In this document: one piece after another, positions 26,645 to 35,498 of the stretch
How the letters are laid out: the number at the start of each line of letters is the position of its first letter
Position numbering within the stretch: the stretch's first letter is position 1
DNA from: Flammeovirga yaeyamensis
GTDB lineage: Bacteria > Bacteroidota > Bacteroidia > Cytophagales > Flammeovirgaceae
Length of the DNA stretch: 64,000 bases
Assembly (NCBI RefSeq): GCF_018736045.1
Contig: NZ_CP076132.1
Coordinates: 548,001-612,000 of the forward strand
Direction of reading: 5' to 3'
Program-made: the position numbers and the translations under genes
Notes under the pieces: generated by a model
Databases searched by the model: none
Told to the model about the DNA's origin: nothing
Seen by the model: the letters and a program-made list of their open reading frames with translations, nothing else

Positions 26645-27172
26645 TCGGTTAAATACGTTAGATAAGATTAAGTATCAATGATATTAGTAGTAAGCACATT
26701 TCTCGTTAGTTTAAGGATTGGGTAGAGATTGTTTGTGCTTAATAACAATGTGAAATCAAGTTAACTATTAAATGTGAACAATTGTAATTTAGGTGATAAA
26801 ACTTTCACTATGGAGATCAAAAAGTAGTTTTTTATTCTAATATTACAATTTAAATGATTGATATTTAGGAGGGTACTACTTATAATTCTACTCATTTGAT
26901 GATAAATTCTTTTATGTAAGTCTTTTGAGATTCTTTAAATTTTATCATCTCAAAAAAGTGTTTAAACCCAATAATAATGGTGATATATAAGATTAATCCA
27001 TGTAAAATATCTTGATAGTGTTTTCGAATAAATCATCAAAATCAAACAAATAGAGAAAAATTGACACCCTCTGATTTTGGTCAGGAAACGATTCAATAAT
27101 ATGTGCGTTATGGGAAGTGAAACCTAAAAAAAATGTGACTCAATTTTTTTACACTCTTATACTTATTTAAAA
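26645..27172. other. 528-base divergent intergenic region
   Basis: It separates the LRR lipoprotein gene from the 27173 gene and must contain both promoters. I find no clear TAnnTTTG element near either start. A loose inverted repeat lies at about 26895-26956, with GATGATAAA on the left and TTTATCATC on the right. No gene is seen. Confidence 0.4.
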
Positions 27173-29218
27173 ATGAAACGTGCATACCTAATATTATTAA
27201 CTCTTTTGTTGCCTATGGTGAGTTGGGCGACTGAATATTATACTGCCAACAGTAAAGGAGGTGGCAATTTTGCAGATGAAATTTGGACAACCTCTGCAGA
27301 TGGATCAGGAAGTTTAGCAGACACTACTGGAATATTTAATACATCAAATAATTTTACAATTTTAAGTGGGCATTCTGTAAGTTGTCCATCTAAAGAATTA
27401 GACATAGGTGATTTGACAGTCAAAGGAACATTAACTGAGTTTATTGTTTCATTGAATGATATTAATATTCAAAATTTAGTAATAGAAGGAACCATTAATT
27501 TTGCAAGTTCACTTATTGACGGGAATTTTAATGTTGTCAACTATTTTGCTTTAGATGGATCAAACGTCATTTTTGCTAATAACTTGATGAATTATAATGT
27601 GAGTGGTTATTTTTACATAGGAACTACTTCAACTTTTAATTATAGTAATAGTGCTGAAAACAAAATTTCAGGTAATGGCCGATTTGATGAATATGTCAAC
27701 CCGCTTGTAACGGTAATTAGTGATAAAGGAGTAGTGTATGCAAATGATCAAGTAGTATCCACAAATTTATCTGATTTCCCAACGGACTTCTTAAATGAGG
27801 AAGCAACGATTCAATTAAATAAAGATCATACCTTAACCATTGATCAAGCTATTGGAAGTGATTTATCTTTTTCTGCAGGTTTTACAACTTCGCCTGGTAA
27901 TAATGGATCTATTACTTTTTCTACAAATGCATCTGGAACTTTTAAAACCGCAGATACTAATCCATTTAACGACATTGTTGTGAATACCAATACCAGTGTA
28001 ACACTTGGAGGTGATTTTTATATGGGAGGAGAGTTGACATTGACGAATGGAGTTATAAATGGAGGAGGAAACCGATTTGTAATTAATTCTGGTGGTAGTA
28101 TTAATAGTGCAACTTATTCAACAAGTTTAGGATCAATAGCATCTGGCGGATCTGATGCTTCTCATATTAACGGTCAAATGTCTATGACTTTTGCTACTAC
28201 AGGTAATTATACTCTTTTGCCTGTGGGTGATGGAACCAATTTAAGAGAAGCAGGTGTTCAGAATTTAGCTGCTACTGCAGCACATACGCTTACGGTTACC
28301 TATAATAATACATCTCATGGTACTTCTACATTAGATCCTGGTTTAAATGAGGTAGAAGTGAGTAATGTCGAATATTGGGATATCAATGTTTCGGGTACTG
28401 ACCAAACAGGTTTTACGGAAAACTTTAAAGTGGTCATTTCCTATAATTCATCCTCGTTAATAGATGAAACAAAATCTGGTACATTACATTTATTCCATTA
28501 TAGTAGTGGGGATTCTCATTGGGATTCAGAAGCAGATGGTACACATGGTGACTTTACTATTCAGTCTAGTGGTGGTGGAAAAGGATTTATCTCTGCTCAA
28601 ACGCTAACGTTTAGCCCATTTACTTTCGGAGGTGGTTCAGATCATGATTTATCTGTAGCCCTTAGTAATTTCTCTGCTTCTCCAAATAATAAGCAAGTAG
28701 ATATCTCATGGTCCACTGCCACAGAAATTAATAACTCTCATTTTGATATAGAAAGATCGTCTGATCAAAAATCATGGGAAGTTATTGAAAGAGTTGATGC
28801 AAAAGGAGGTAATTCTAGTGTCAGTATTGACTATGAATTTACAGATGAGCGACCGTTACAAAATGCCTATTATAGATTGGTACAATATGATTTAGATGGT
28901 ACATCAGAAACTTTTGGGCCAATTCAAGTGAGTCTTATATCTATGGCTAATGAGTTTAAAGCTGAATTACACCCTAATGTTTTTGATAGGAGTCAAGCAA
29001 TTAAGCTAGCCCTTGAGGGTCTGACTAAAGGATCTGATATTTTGATTCAAGTATATGATCACCACGGAAATTTGGTGGTAGATCAAATTATTGAGCAAAC
29101 ATCAGAAGAAAATATATTACAAGAATTTAAAATTCCAGGGCACTTACCTGCTGGTATGTATCACCTTAACGTAAGTTCGGGAGTAAAGATATCTAGAAGC
29201 AAATTCGTGCTTCATTAA
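27173..29218 (+). CDS. Large secreted T9SS-targeted protein
   Basis: 681 residues. Signal peptide about 1-19 (ending VSWA), then TEYYTANSKGGGNFADEIW. This opening is common in Bacteroidota surface proteins that begin with a beta-helix-like repeat region (ILSGHSVSCPSKELDIGDLT...). The middle contains the phrase FATTGNYTLLPVGDGTNLR, seen in similar large surface proteins. From about residue 492 comes a variant module (LSVALSNFSA...ISWSTATEINNSHFDIERS), then QYDLDGTSETFGP. A T9SS sorting domain covers about 600-681. The LPVEL signature is changed to LSVAL. No catalytic domain is seen; probably an adhesin or matrix protein. Confidence 0.8.
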   Translation: MKRAYLILLTLLLPMVSWATEYYTANSKGGGNFADEIWTTSADGSGSLADTTGIFNTSNNFTILSGHSVSCPSKELDIGDLTVKGTLTEFIVSLNDINIQNLVIEGTINFASSLIDGNFNVVNYFALDGSNVIFANNLMNYNVSGYFYIGTTSTFNYSNSAENKISGNGRFDEYVNPLVTVISDKGVVYANDQVVSTNLSDFPTDFLNEEATIQLNKDHTLTIDQAIGSDLSFSAGFTTSPGNNGSITFSTNASGTFKTADTNPFNDIVVNTNTSVTLGGDFYMGGELTLTNGVINGGGNRFVINSGGSINSATYSTSLGSIASGGSDASHINGQMSMTFATTGNYTLLPVGDGTNLREAGVQNLAATAAHTLTVTYNNTSHGTSTLDPGLNEVEVSNVEYWDINVSGTDQTGFTENFKVVISYNSSSLIDETKSGTLHLFHYSSGDSHWDSEADGTHGDFTIQSSGGGKGFISAQTLTFSPFTFGGGSDHDLSVALSNFSASPNNKQVDISWSTATEINNSHFDIERSSDQKSWEVIERVDAKGGNSSVSIDYEFTDERPLQNAYYRLVQYDLDGTSETFGPIQVSLISMANEFKAELHPNVFDRSQAIKLALEGLTKGSDILIQVYDHHGNLVVDQIIEQTSEENILQEFKIPGHLPAGMYHLNVSSGVKISRSKFVLH

Positions 29219-29260
29219 GAATTTAGGTAAGAGAAGTATATAACGAGTGAATTAATTGTC

Positions 29261-29298
29261 AAGCATCTTCACGGGTTTCCTGTGGAGATGCTTTTTTT
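29261..29298. terminator. Terminator between convergent genes
   Basis: The stem AAGCATCTTCAC / GTGGAGATGCTT has one wobble pair and a 9-nt loop, followed by seven T. Confidence 0.8.
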
Positions 29299-29300
29299 AT

Positions 29301-30164
29301 TTATTTTTTTGAATTTTCAGCTTCAATAGGAAGGTCTGTAGCAATAATATCAACACCTAAATCCCAAGCTGCTTGATATTCTTTTGCACGTTGTTTTTCA
29401 TCTTTCACCTTATCAGAGGTATGGAAAGTTGCATTAATACAGAAGATACCTTTTTCATGCAATGTATCTAGAAGTGCTTTATCACATAATCTCACACCAG
29501 TAAAAGCAATCATACGATCGAAAGGAATACCTGATGCTTTCGCTTCTTCCCAATGTTGATTATTCATGATCGTTACACTAATCATCAATTCTGGAGCTAA
29601 TTTGTGGACAAGTTTAGCATCTTCCCAATTGTAAGTGATGACAGCTGCATATTTTTCCACTTTTGCTTTACGGATAGCATCAACTATCATTTCGAAAGGA
29701 ACACCTTTTTTAACATCAACAGTCAATACCGCATAACCTTTTGATGTCCATTTTAAGACCTTATCAAAACGATCAAATTTATATTTTGTCAAATTTCCGT
29801 CATCATCTTTTAGACGAATTTTTTGAAGTTCCTTCCAAGTATAATCTCTAACACTGCCTTCGCCCGTTGTGGTTCTCCCCAATGCATTGTCGTGCATTAG
29901 AAACATCACAGAGTCCTTACTCATCTCTACATCCAATTCGATCACTGGAGCATAGATATTTTTTACCAAATGTTTAAAAGTAGGAATACAGTTCTCTGGA
30001 TATCCTGGATAAGGACCTCCTCTATGTGCACTTACCAATTGTTTTGGTTGTGCGTTATAATCCATAAACTGATAGAAATCTTCTACTGATTCGAAATTCA
30101 ACTTTTGAGCATAAATAGTAGTACTACCCAAAAGGAAAGTGATGAGGATAATGAGATTTTTCAT
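29301..30164 (-). CDS. Glycerophosphodiester phosphodiesterase family protein
   Basis: 287 residues with a signal peptide (about 1-19, ending IYAQ), so it is periplasmic or secreted. The GDPD TIM-barrel signature is clear: SAHRGGPYPGYPENCIPTF, then IELDVEMSKDSVMFLMHDN, with the catalytic His pair and the Glu/Asp metal ligands. Later VLTVDVKKG and the C-terminal GVDIIATDLPIEA complete the fold. The enzyme hydrolyses glycerophosphodiesters to glycerol 3-phosphate and an alcohol, recycling phospholipid breakdown products. It stands alone, convergent with the 27173 gene and upstream of rnpB. Confidence 0.9.
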   Translation of the reverse strand: MKNLIILITFLLGSTTIYAQKLNFESVEDFYQFMDYNAQPKQLVSAHRGGPYPGYPENCIPTFKHLVKNIYAPVIELDVEMSKDSVMFLMHDNALGRTTTGEGSVRDYTWKELQKIRLKDDDGNLTKYKFDRFDKVLKWTSKGYAVLTVDVKKGVPFEMIVDAIRKAKVEKYAAVITYNWEDAKLVHKLAPELMISVTIMNNQHWEEAKASGIPFDRMIAFTGVRLCDKALLDTLHEKGIFCINATFHTSDKVKDEKQRAKEYQAAWDLGVDIIATDLPIEAENSKK

Positions 30165-30229
30165 TGTGCAAATAGTTTTTGATGCTAAATGAATCGCAAT
30201 TCTTCAACTTATAATTAGAAAAGAAAAAT

Positions 30230-30617
30230 GCGTACGCCTATAAGCCGAGTTCTGTGTCGTTCATACTTTAAATACATAAAGCGATCCAACCTCTGTCATT
30301 TATCTAGACCTGCAATTACTCACAGGTTCCATCGACCTACCCACCTTATCTGATTGCTCTGTGAAGCGAGCAACTTCACTCCCGAAGGAAAATAAGGCCT
30401 ATTTGGTCTTTCATCTCACAAGGTTTACCATGCCATTTGTGTCGCCACAAACGCGGTGAGCTCTTACCTCGCCGTTTCACCCTTACCCGAAGGCGGTTTA
30501 CTTTCTGTTGCACTTTCTGTCACTTGTTACCAAGTGCCTTCCCGTTAGGAAGTGTGATGCTCTCTGATGCTCGGACTTTCCTCTTCAGTCTAGCTGAAGC
30601 GACAGAGCGGCGTACGC
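30230..30617 (-). ncRNA. rnpB: RNase P RNA, bacterial class A
   Basis: The minus-strand transcript opens and closes with complementary ends (GCGTACGCC / GGCGTACGC, helix P1). It contains the universal GAGGAAAGTCCGAGC near its 5' side and the matching ACAGAACTCGGCTTATAG near its 3' end. In between are typical GGTAAGGGTGAAACGGCG and GATAAATGACAGAGG elements. Together with the protein RnpA it removes tRNA 5' leaders. The tRNA-Asn cluster lies 330 bases upstream on the same strand. The ends are taken from helix P1 and may be off by a few bases. Confidence 0.95.
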
Positions 30618-30622
30618 AAACA

Positions 30623-30630
30623 CAAAAGTA
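30623..30630 (-). promoter_or_regulatory. -7 element (TACTTTTG) of rnpB
   Basis: On the minus strand TACTTTTG is followed after 5 bases by the first base of helix P1 at 30617. This is the spacing expected for a Bacteroidota transcript start. No exact TTTG is found at -33. Confidence 0.65.
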
Positions 30631-30914
30631 AACATTATGCTTTAGGAAAGAAGGAATGTGGGAGAGAATTAAGAAATATTGTTTCTGTGAAAAGTTAGGA
30701 GATAGGAATTAGGAGGTAGGAGTTGGCAAAGTTAACGCTCGTTTTTAACTAAGAAACTAAGAAAATTAATTTGTTGAGATTATTAATGCAAATATAGATA
30801 TCATTATTTCCCCGTCTCCAACGAGGTGGCCTTGGCCCCTCGAGGACTCTCGATGTATGACAAGCAACTTTGAAAGTAATAGTACAGCGTCTACCCGTAA
30901 GCCTAAAACACAAA

Positions 30915-30942
30915 AAAGCCTCAACAGAAATGTTGAGGCTTT
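30915..30942 (-). terminator. Terminator of the tRNA-Asn cluster
   Basis: The 12-bp stem AAAGCCTCAACA / TGTTGAGGCTTT has a 4-nt loop. It lies right after the 3' end of the last tRNA-Asn, with a T-run on the minus strand. Confidence 0.85.
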
Positions 30943-30944
30943 TG

Positions 30945-31018
30945 CTCCTCTTCTTGGACTCGAACCAAGGACCCTCTGATTAACAGTCAGATGCTCTAAC
31001 CAACTGAGCTAAAGAGGA
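30945..31018 (-). tRNA. tRNA-Asn (GTT)
   Basis: 74-nt cloverleaf on the minus strand. The acceptor is TCCTCTT / AAGAGGA with discriminator G. The anticodon loop CTGTTAA is framed by TCTGA / TCAGA, and the T arm is CTTGG TTCGAGT CCAAG. CCA is not encoded. Last of three copies in transcription order. Confidence 0.95.
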
Positions 31019-31031
31019 ATATATTTTGTAG

Positions 31032-31105
31032 CTCTCCTTCTTGGACTCGAACCAAGGACCCTCTGATTAACAGTCAGATGCTCTAACCAACTGAGCTAAA
31101 GGAGA
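31032..31105 (-). tRNA. tRNA-Asn (GTT)
   Basis: 74 nt, identical in body to its neighbours, with acceptor TCTCCTT / AAGGAGA. The compensating acceptor change relative to the 30945 copy keeps full pairing. Confidence 0.95.
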
Positions 31106-31128
31106 ATGAATTTGAAAATATATTTTTG

Positions 31129-31202
31129 CTCTCCTTCTTGGACTCGAACCAAGGACCCTCTGATTAACAGTCAGATGCTCTAACCAACTGAGCTAAAGGA
31201 GA
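31129..31202 (-). tRNA. tRNA-Asn (GTT)
   Basis: 74 nt with acceptor TCTCCTT / AAGGAGA. It is the first copy in transcription order and identical to the middle copy. Confidence 0.95.
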
Positions 31203-31351
31203 AGATTTTTCAAATTCTGCTTAAAGGATCGTTTTCCTTTAAAGCGATGCAAAAGTAGTGTGTGAATTTGAATTTGCAAAATCATTTATAAAATAAATTG
31301 CAAACTAAATTAAATAATATTGAAAATCAGACTGAAAAAGATTTTGAGGAA

Positions 31352-31957
31352 TTATTCTTTGACAAAGTAATCGTTGATTTCATCAATATATTGAAGGATT
31401 TCTTTACATCCTTCTCTAGTTTCTGAAGATGTAACGATCATTGGAGGAAATTCTTCCCAAGTCTCTTTTAACTTTCTTTTGTACAAAGCGATCAATTTTG
31501 ATGCTTTACCCTGACCTAATTTATCGGCTTTAGTAAAGACAATACAGAAAGGAAGTCCTTTTTCGCCCATCCATTGCATAAAGTCTAGATCGTTTTTTAG
31601 AGGTTCATGACGGATATCCACCAAAACGAAAGTGTTCATTAAGTTTTCACGAGAGGCAATATACTTTTTTACCATACGCATAAACTTCTCTCTTTCAGTT
31701 TTACTTACTTGAGCGTAGCCATAACCTGGTAAATCGCATAGATACCATTCTTCATTAATCAAAAAGTGGTTGATTAATTGCGTTTTACCCGGTGTAGAAG
31801 AGGTTTTTGCCAACTTATTTTGTTTGGTCAAAGCATTAATCAAAGATGATTTACCTACGTTCGAACGTCCAATAAAAGCATATTCAGGACGGTCGGGAGC
31901 AGGACACTTCTCCACATCAGTATTACTTACAACAAAAACGGCTTCTTTAATTTTCAT
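31352..31957 (-). CDS. engB: Ribosome biogenesis GTP-binding protein EngB (YihA/YsxC)
   Basis: 201 residues, the usual length. GTPase motifs are in order: G1 GRSNVGKSS (30-38), a threonine-rich switch at [11 protein letters not shown]3 DLPGYGYA (75-82), G4 TKAD (142-145) and VTSSET near the end. EngB assists late assembly of the 50S subunit and is usually essential. It is a single gene with its own start, divergent from fabD. Confidence 0.95.
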   Translation of the reverse strand: MKIKEAVFVVSNTDVEKCPAPDRPEYAFIGRSNVGKSSLINALTKQNKLAKTSSTPGKTQLINHFLINEEWYLCDLPGYGYAQVSKTEREKFMRMVKKYIASRENLMNTFVLVDIRHEPLKNDLDFMQWMGEKGLPFCIVFTKADKLGQGKASKLIALYKRKLKETWEEFPPMIVTSSETREGCKEILQYIDEINDYFVKE

Positions 31958-32174
31958 GATGATTCCTTAATTATTCAAATACAAAGGTAATGAAGTCCTA
32001 CTAAAGAAAGTATAGTTTGATGTCGTTTAGAGACATAAGGATCGTTAATGTCTAAGAATCATTAAGAAATGTCTATTTGATAAAATATGATGATATCCAT
32101 CAAAGCAATTGGTTTTTCATATCATATTCTTGGTTTATATGACAAATCTTTTTCTTACTCCTTACTTAATTAAC

Positions 32175-32182
32175 TATCTTTG
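32175..32182 (+). promoter_or_regulatory. -7 element (TATCTTTG) for fabD
   Basis: TAnnTTTG followed by C, 38 bases before the fabD ATG. The -33 element is not clear. Confidence 0.55.
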
Positions 32183-32220
32183 CGACCGGCAAAAAAACAA
32201 CAACGTTATCAATATAAATT

Positions 32221-33090
32221 ATGAAAGCATATGTTTTCCCTGGGCAGGGTGCTCAGTTTACTGGTATGGGTAAAGACCTTTATGATGCTAATCCTAAAGC
32301 AAAAGAACTTTTTGAAAAAGCCAACGAAATTTTAGGTTTCCGTATCACAGACGTAATGTTCGAAGGAACAGCAGACGAATTGAAGCAAACAAACGTAACT
32401 CAGCCTGCAGTATTCTTGCATTCTGTAGTGACTGCTTTATGTGCAGAAGAATTTACTCCAGATATGGTAGCTGGTCACTCTTTAGGTGAATTTTCAGCTT
32501 TAGTAGCTTGTGGTGCTTTAAATTTTGAAGATGCTTTAAGTTTAGTTGCTAAAAGAGCTGCAGCAATGCAAAAAGCTTGTGAAATGAACCCATCAACAAT
32601 GGCTGCAATCTTAGGTCTTTCTGATGAAGATGTAGAGAAAGTATGCGAAAGTGTTGAAGGAGTAGTTGCAGCAAACTATAACTGCCCTGGTCAATTGGTA
32701 ATCTCAGGTACTAAAGAAGGAATTGAAGCAGCTTGTGAAGCAGCAAAAGAAGCGGGAGCTAAACGTGCTTTACCTCTTCCTGTAGGTGGTGCATTCCACT
32801 CTCCTTTGATGGAGCCAGCAAGAGAGGAATTACAAAAGGCTATAGAAGATACTACTTTGAATACACCTAAGTGTCCTATTTATCAAAATGTAAATGCTCA
32901 ACCTCAAACTGAACCAGAAGTAATTAAAGAAAATTTAATTGCTCAACTTACAGCTCCAGTACGTTGGACACAAACAGTACAAGCAATGATGGCGGATGGT
33001 GCGTCTGAATTTATTGAATGTGGTCCGGGTAAAGTATTATCAGGGTTGGTGAAAAAAGTAGATCGTAAGATGCCAGTATCTTCATTATAA
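32221..33090 (+). CDS. fabD: Malonyl-CoA:ACP transacylase FabD
   Basis: 289 residues. It transfers malonyl groups from CoA to acyl carrier protein to feed fatty-acid elongation. The N-terminal FPGQGAQFTGMG, the nucleophile elbow GHSLGE (Ser87), the catalytic His193 in GAFHSPLM and the C-terminal GPGKVLSGLVKK are all present. It is slightly shorter than the E. coli enzyme (about 309 residues) but has every key motif. It lies alone rather than in a fab cluster. The codon use and composition (many Ala/Glu) suggest a well-expressed gene. Confidence 0.95.
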   Translation: MKAYVFPGQGAQFTGMGKDLYDANPKAKELFEKANEILGFRITDVMFEGTADELKQTNVTQPAVFLHSVVTALCAEEFTPDMVAGHSLGEFSALVACGALNFEDALSLVAKRAAAMQKACEMNPSTMAAILGLSDEDVEKVCESVEGVVAANYNCPGQLVISGTKEGIEAACEAAKEAGAKRALPLPVGGAFHSPLMEPAREELQKAIEDTTLNTPKCPIYQNVNAQPQTEPEVIKENLIAQLTAPVRWTQTVQAMMADGASEFIECGPGKVLSGLVKKVDRKMPVSSL

Positions 33091-33117
33091 GAAGTTACTT
33101 TGATAAAAAATAAATAT

Positions 33118-33151
33118 AAATCCTTATCACTTTCATTAGTGATGAGGATTT
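33118..33151. terminator. Hairpin between convergent genes
   Basis: The stem AAATCCTTATCAC / GTGATGAGGATTT has one mismatch, with a short T-run on the plus strand. It overlaps the last codon of the minus-strand gene. Confidence 0.55.
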
Positions 33152-33548
33152 ATGCTATAGACACTTTATTCAAAATTCCTTTTAGGTGTTTTTTATAGAT
33201 AGGAGTACTCAAAGCAAACTCAGCCCCCATACTAATTAATTTTTTTCTGGCTCCTTCTAAACTATAAGGTGTAGTGCCCACAATAACTACAGAATCTGCA
33301 GCTACACGGATACTATTTACGGTTTCTTGAAACTGTGAACTCAACGTCTCAGAGTTTAGAAATACAATTTTTGTATCACTTTCTAAGATTAATTGAGTTA
33401 GATTTGCACTGTCAGATACAACAGTGATGATCATGCCCTCATCGGCCAGCATTTTTTTTAAGTAATGTGCATTAATGATATTATCATCAACCACAATTGC
33501 TTTTTGAGTAGTTGGCTTATCGAGGCTGTTTGCTAACGCCATCGTCAT
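33150..33548 (-). CDS. Degenerate response-regulator receiver domain protein
   Basis: 132 residues, almost all one CheY-like fold. The N-terminal acidic pair is present (AIVVDDN). At the end of strand 3, where the phosphoacceptor Asp is expected, the sequence reads KIVFLNSETL, with Asn at that place. The Thr/Ser after strand 4 is present (VIVGTTP). The conserved Lys-Pro after strand 5 reads STPIYKK, with no Lys before Pro. So it probably cannot be phosphorylated in the usual way and may work as a pseudo-receiver by binding partners. No kinase gene is adjacent. Confidence 0.7.
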   Translation of the reverse strand: MTMALANSLDKPTTQKAIVVDDNIINAHYLKKMLADEGMIITVVSDSANLTQLILESDTKIVFLNSETLSSQFQETVNSIRVAADSVVIVGTTPYSLEGARKKLISMGAEFALSTPIYKKHLKGILNKVSIA

Positions 33549-33618
33549 ATTATTTATTCTTGGTTTTGAAAAAATCTATCGCTTCAAATCAATAACGAAA
33601 TAGAGAATGTTTTATTAT

Positions 33619-34566
33619 ATGAATATTGAAAAAAATACAAAGAAGAAATTAATTAATTATTTATTGATTATTAGTGGGTTAACACTATTTCTTGCCGGGT
33701 GTAAAAATGGAGGCGATGGAGACTGGGAACGCAACAAAAAAGTAGAGGTAGAACCTACTTCAGAAGACCTTGATTTTTTAGTGACCATAACCACAGATTA
33801 TGGTGATATGAAAGCGGTTTTATTTAAAGACACACCACTTCATAGAGAAAATTTTGTCACTCTTGTAAAGCAGCATTATTACGATAGTTTACTTTTTCAT
33901 AGAGTAATGAAAAACTTTATGATTCAAGGTGGAGATCCCGATTCTCGTTTTGCAGATGATGAAGAAGATTTAGGTAGAGGGGAGATAGGATACACTATCG
34001 ATTCTGAAATAATGAAAACACATTACCATAGAAAGGGAGCGTTAGCTATGGCCAGAAAAGGTGATGATGTAAACCCAGAGAGGGCATCAAGCGGATGTCA
34101 GTTTTATATAGTAGATGGCCGTGGCTGGAATAAAGATGATTTAATTGATTCTAGAATCGATCATTTAAAACTGTACAAGTATTTTGAAATGATGATTCAA
34201 GAACCTGAGTATAAAAAAATTACAACCGCTTATCAAACAATGGGGAGTAATGGAGACCAACAAGGACAAAAGCGATTAATGAGAAAGTGTATTCCAATGG
34301 TGGAGAAGAAATATGAAGTATCGTTGATCAATCGTTTATCATCAAAACAGTTAGAAGCATATACTACTGTGGGAGGAGCACCGTTTTTAGACGAAAAATA
34401 TACGGTTTTTGGTCAAGTGGTAGAAGGTTTAGAAGTAATTGATAAAATTGCAACACAAAAAGTAAATAGAAGAAATAGACCTTTGGAGAATATCAAAATG
34501 TCTATTACAATTGAAGAAGTACCCAAAACACAAACTAAAAACTATCTGAAACAGATGGGTTTATAA
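33619..34566 (+). CDS. Cyclophilin-type peptidyl-prolyl isomerase, lipoprotein
   Basis: About 315 residues. A lipoprotein signal ends in LAGC (about residue 28), placing the enzyme in the periplasm or on the outer membrane. Cyclophilin motifs are LFKDTPLHRENFVTLVKQHY, LFHRVMKNFMIQGGDPDSR and SGCQFYIV, with the closing YTVFGQVVEGLEVIDKIA. Between the last two motifs lies an insert of about 90 residues (including GQKRLMRKCIPMVEKKYEV) that standard cyclophilins lack. An in-frame ATG at 33607 would add four residues; MNIEKNTKKK is a better signal start. It should assist folding of exported proteins. Confidence 0.85.
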   Translation: MNIEKNTKKKLINYLLIISGLTLFLAGCKNGGDGDWERNKKVEVEPTSEDLDFLVTITTDYGDMKAVLFKDTPLHRENFVTLVKQHYYDSLLFHRVMKNFMIQGGDPDSRFADDEEDLGRGEIGYTIDSEIMKTHYHRKGALAMARKGDDVNPERASSGCQFYIVDGRGWNKDDLIDSRIDHLKLYKYFEMMIQEPEYKKITTAYQTMGSNGDQQGQKRLMRKCIPMVEKKYEVSLINRLSSKQLEAYTTVGGAPFLDEKYTVFGQVVEGLEVIDKIATQKVNRRNRPLENIKMSITIEEVPKTQTKNYLKQMGL

Positions 34567-34853
34567 TCACATATTCTCATACGATAAGATTAACCTAAAC
34601 AAAAAAGTTCCCATAAGTGATTATCAATTCATTAATTTTTACGATACGATAAAAACATAAGATGAATTTTTCAGTTTATAGATTGAAAATTAAAAATTAA
34701 ACCTTGGAAACTTTTTTATTATTTTTGGTTTCCATACATTTGCTCATGAAATAAAATGGACGCTAATTATTATGTTTCGATTGTTCATTTATTTTACAAT
34801 AGTACATTTATTCATCTCAATAATTCACTAAAATTTAACTCATTTCAGACACA

Positions 34854-35498
34854 ATGACCACTGATCAACTTAAAATCAGAATCATTGATGAAGCCAGAAA
34901 GCAGTTCAAGGCTTATGGTATAAAAAGAGTCACTATGTCGGGGATTTCTAACGAGTTGGGAATCTCAAAAAAAACATTGTACAACGTCTTTAAGGACAAA
35001 GAAGAAATGATAAGTTCTTCTATTGAACATCATATTACTGAGGATATAGAATATGTAGATAAGGTAACGGATGATCAATCTTTAGACGGCGTTTTTAAAT
35101 TGGCTAGTATATTCTTTTTCTTTTTCACTAGAATAAAAGATATCAATCCTTTGACATTTATGGATTTAAAGAAATTTTATCCAGAAATGTATCGAAAGTT
35201 CGAATGTCATAAGAAGGGTTGTTTTTTTGATTCAATGGAAAAAATCATGAGCCAAGGAATTAAAGAAAAATTCTTTTTGGAAGATATCAATGTCCCACTC
35301 TTAGTTTCTATGAGAATGTGGCAATTAGAAACAGCATTGGATACAAGTGTGTACGATCATTCAAAATATAGTGTAGAAACTATACAGCTAGAAATGTTCA
35401 AGCACTTTATAAGGGGAATCGCTACGACAGAAGGAATACTACTATTAGATAAATATCTTAAAAATTTTATCAACGAATCTCAATCATCAAACATATGA
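34854..35498 (+). CDS. TetR family transcriptional regulator of the efflux operon
   Basis: 214 residues. The N-terminal TetR helix-turn-helix reads IIDEARKQFKAYGIKRVTMS, then GISNELGISKKTLYNVFKDK. The C-terminal half is a variable ligand-binding domain with Cys in KFECHKKGCFF. The TGA stop overlaps the ATG of the TolC gene (ATGA, 4 bases), so it is the first gene of a four-gene operon and likely controls it, probably as a repressor (inference from context). The ligand is unknown. Confidence 0.9.
   Translation: MTTDQLKIRIIDEARKQFKAYGIKRVTMSGISNELGISKKTLYNVFKDKEEMISSSIEHHITEDIEYVDKVTDDQSLDGVFKLASIFFFFFTRIKDINPLTFMDLKKFYPEMYRKFECHKKGCFFDSMEKIMSQGIKEKFFLEDINVPLLVSMRMWQLETALDTSVYDHSKYSVETIQLEMFKHFIRGIATTEGILLLDKYLKNFINESQSSNI

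Larger units (their letters stand above)
30618..30944. other. Intergenic region between rnpB and the tRNA-Asn genes
   Basis: It holds the rnpB promoter (30623-30630), a purine-rich repeat of TAGGAG-like words at about 30698-30724 and further minus-strand TAnnTTTG matches near 30724-30732 and 30787-30795. An unusually GC-rich stretch runs from about 30811 to 30855. The tRNA terminator closes it. No protein gene is seen. Confidence 0.5.

Noticed and set aside
30437-30631. Open stretch on the plus strand starting MCRHKRGELL
   Set aside because: It lies entirely within and antisense to the RNase P RNA gene.
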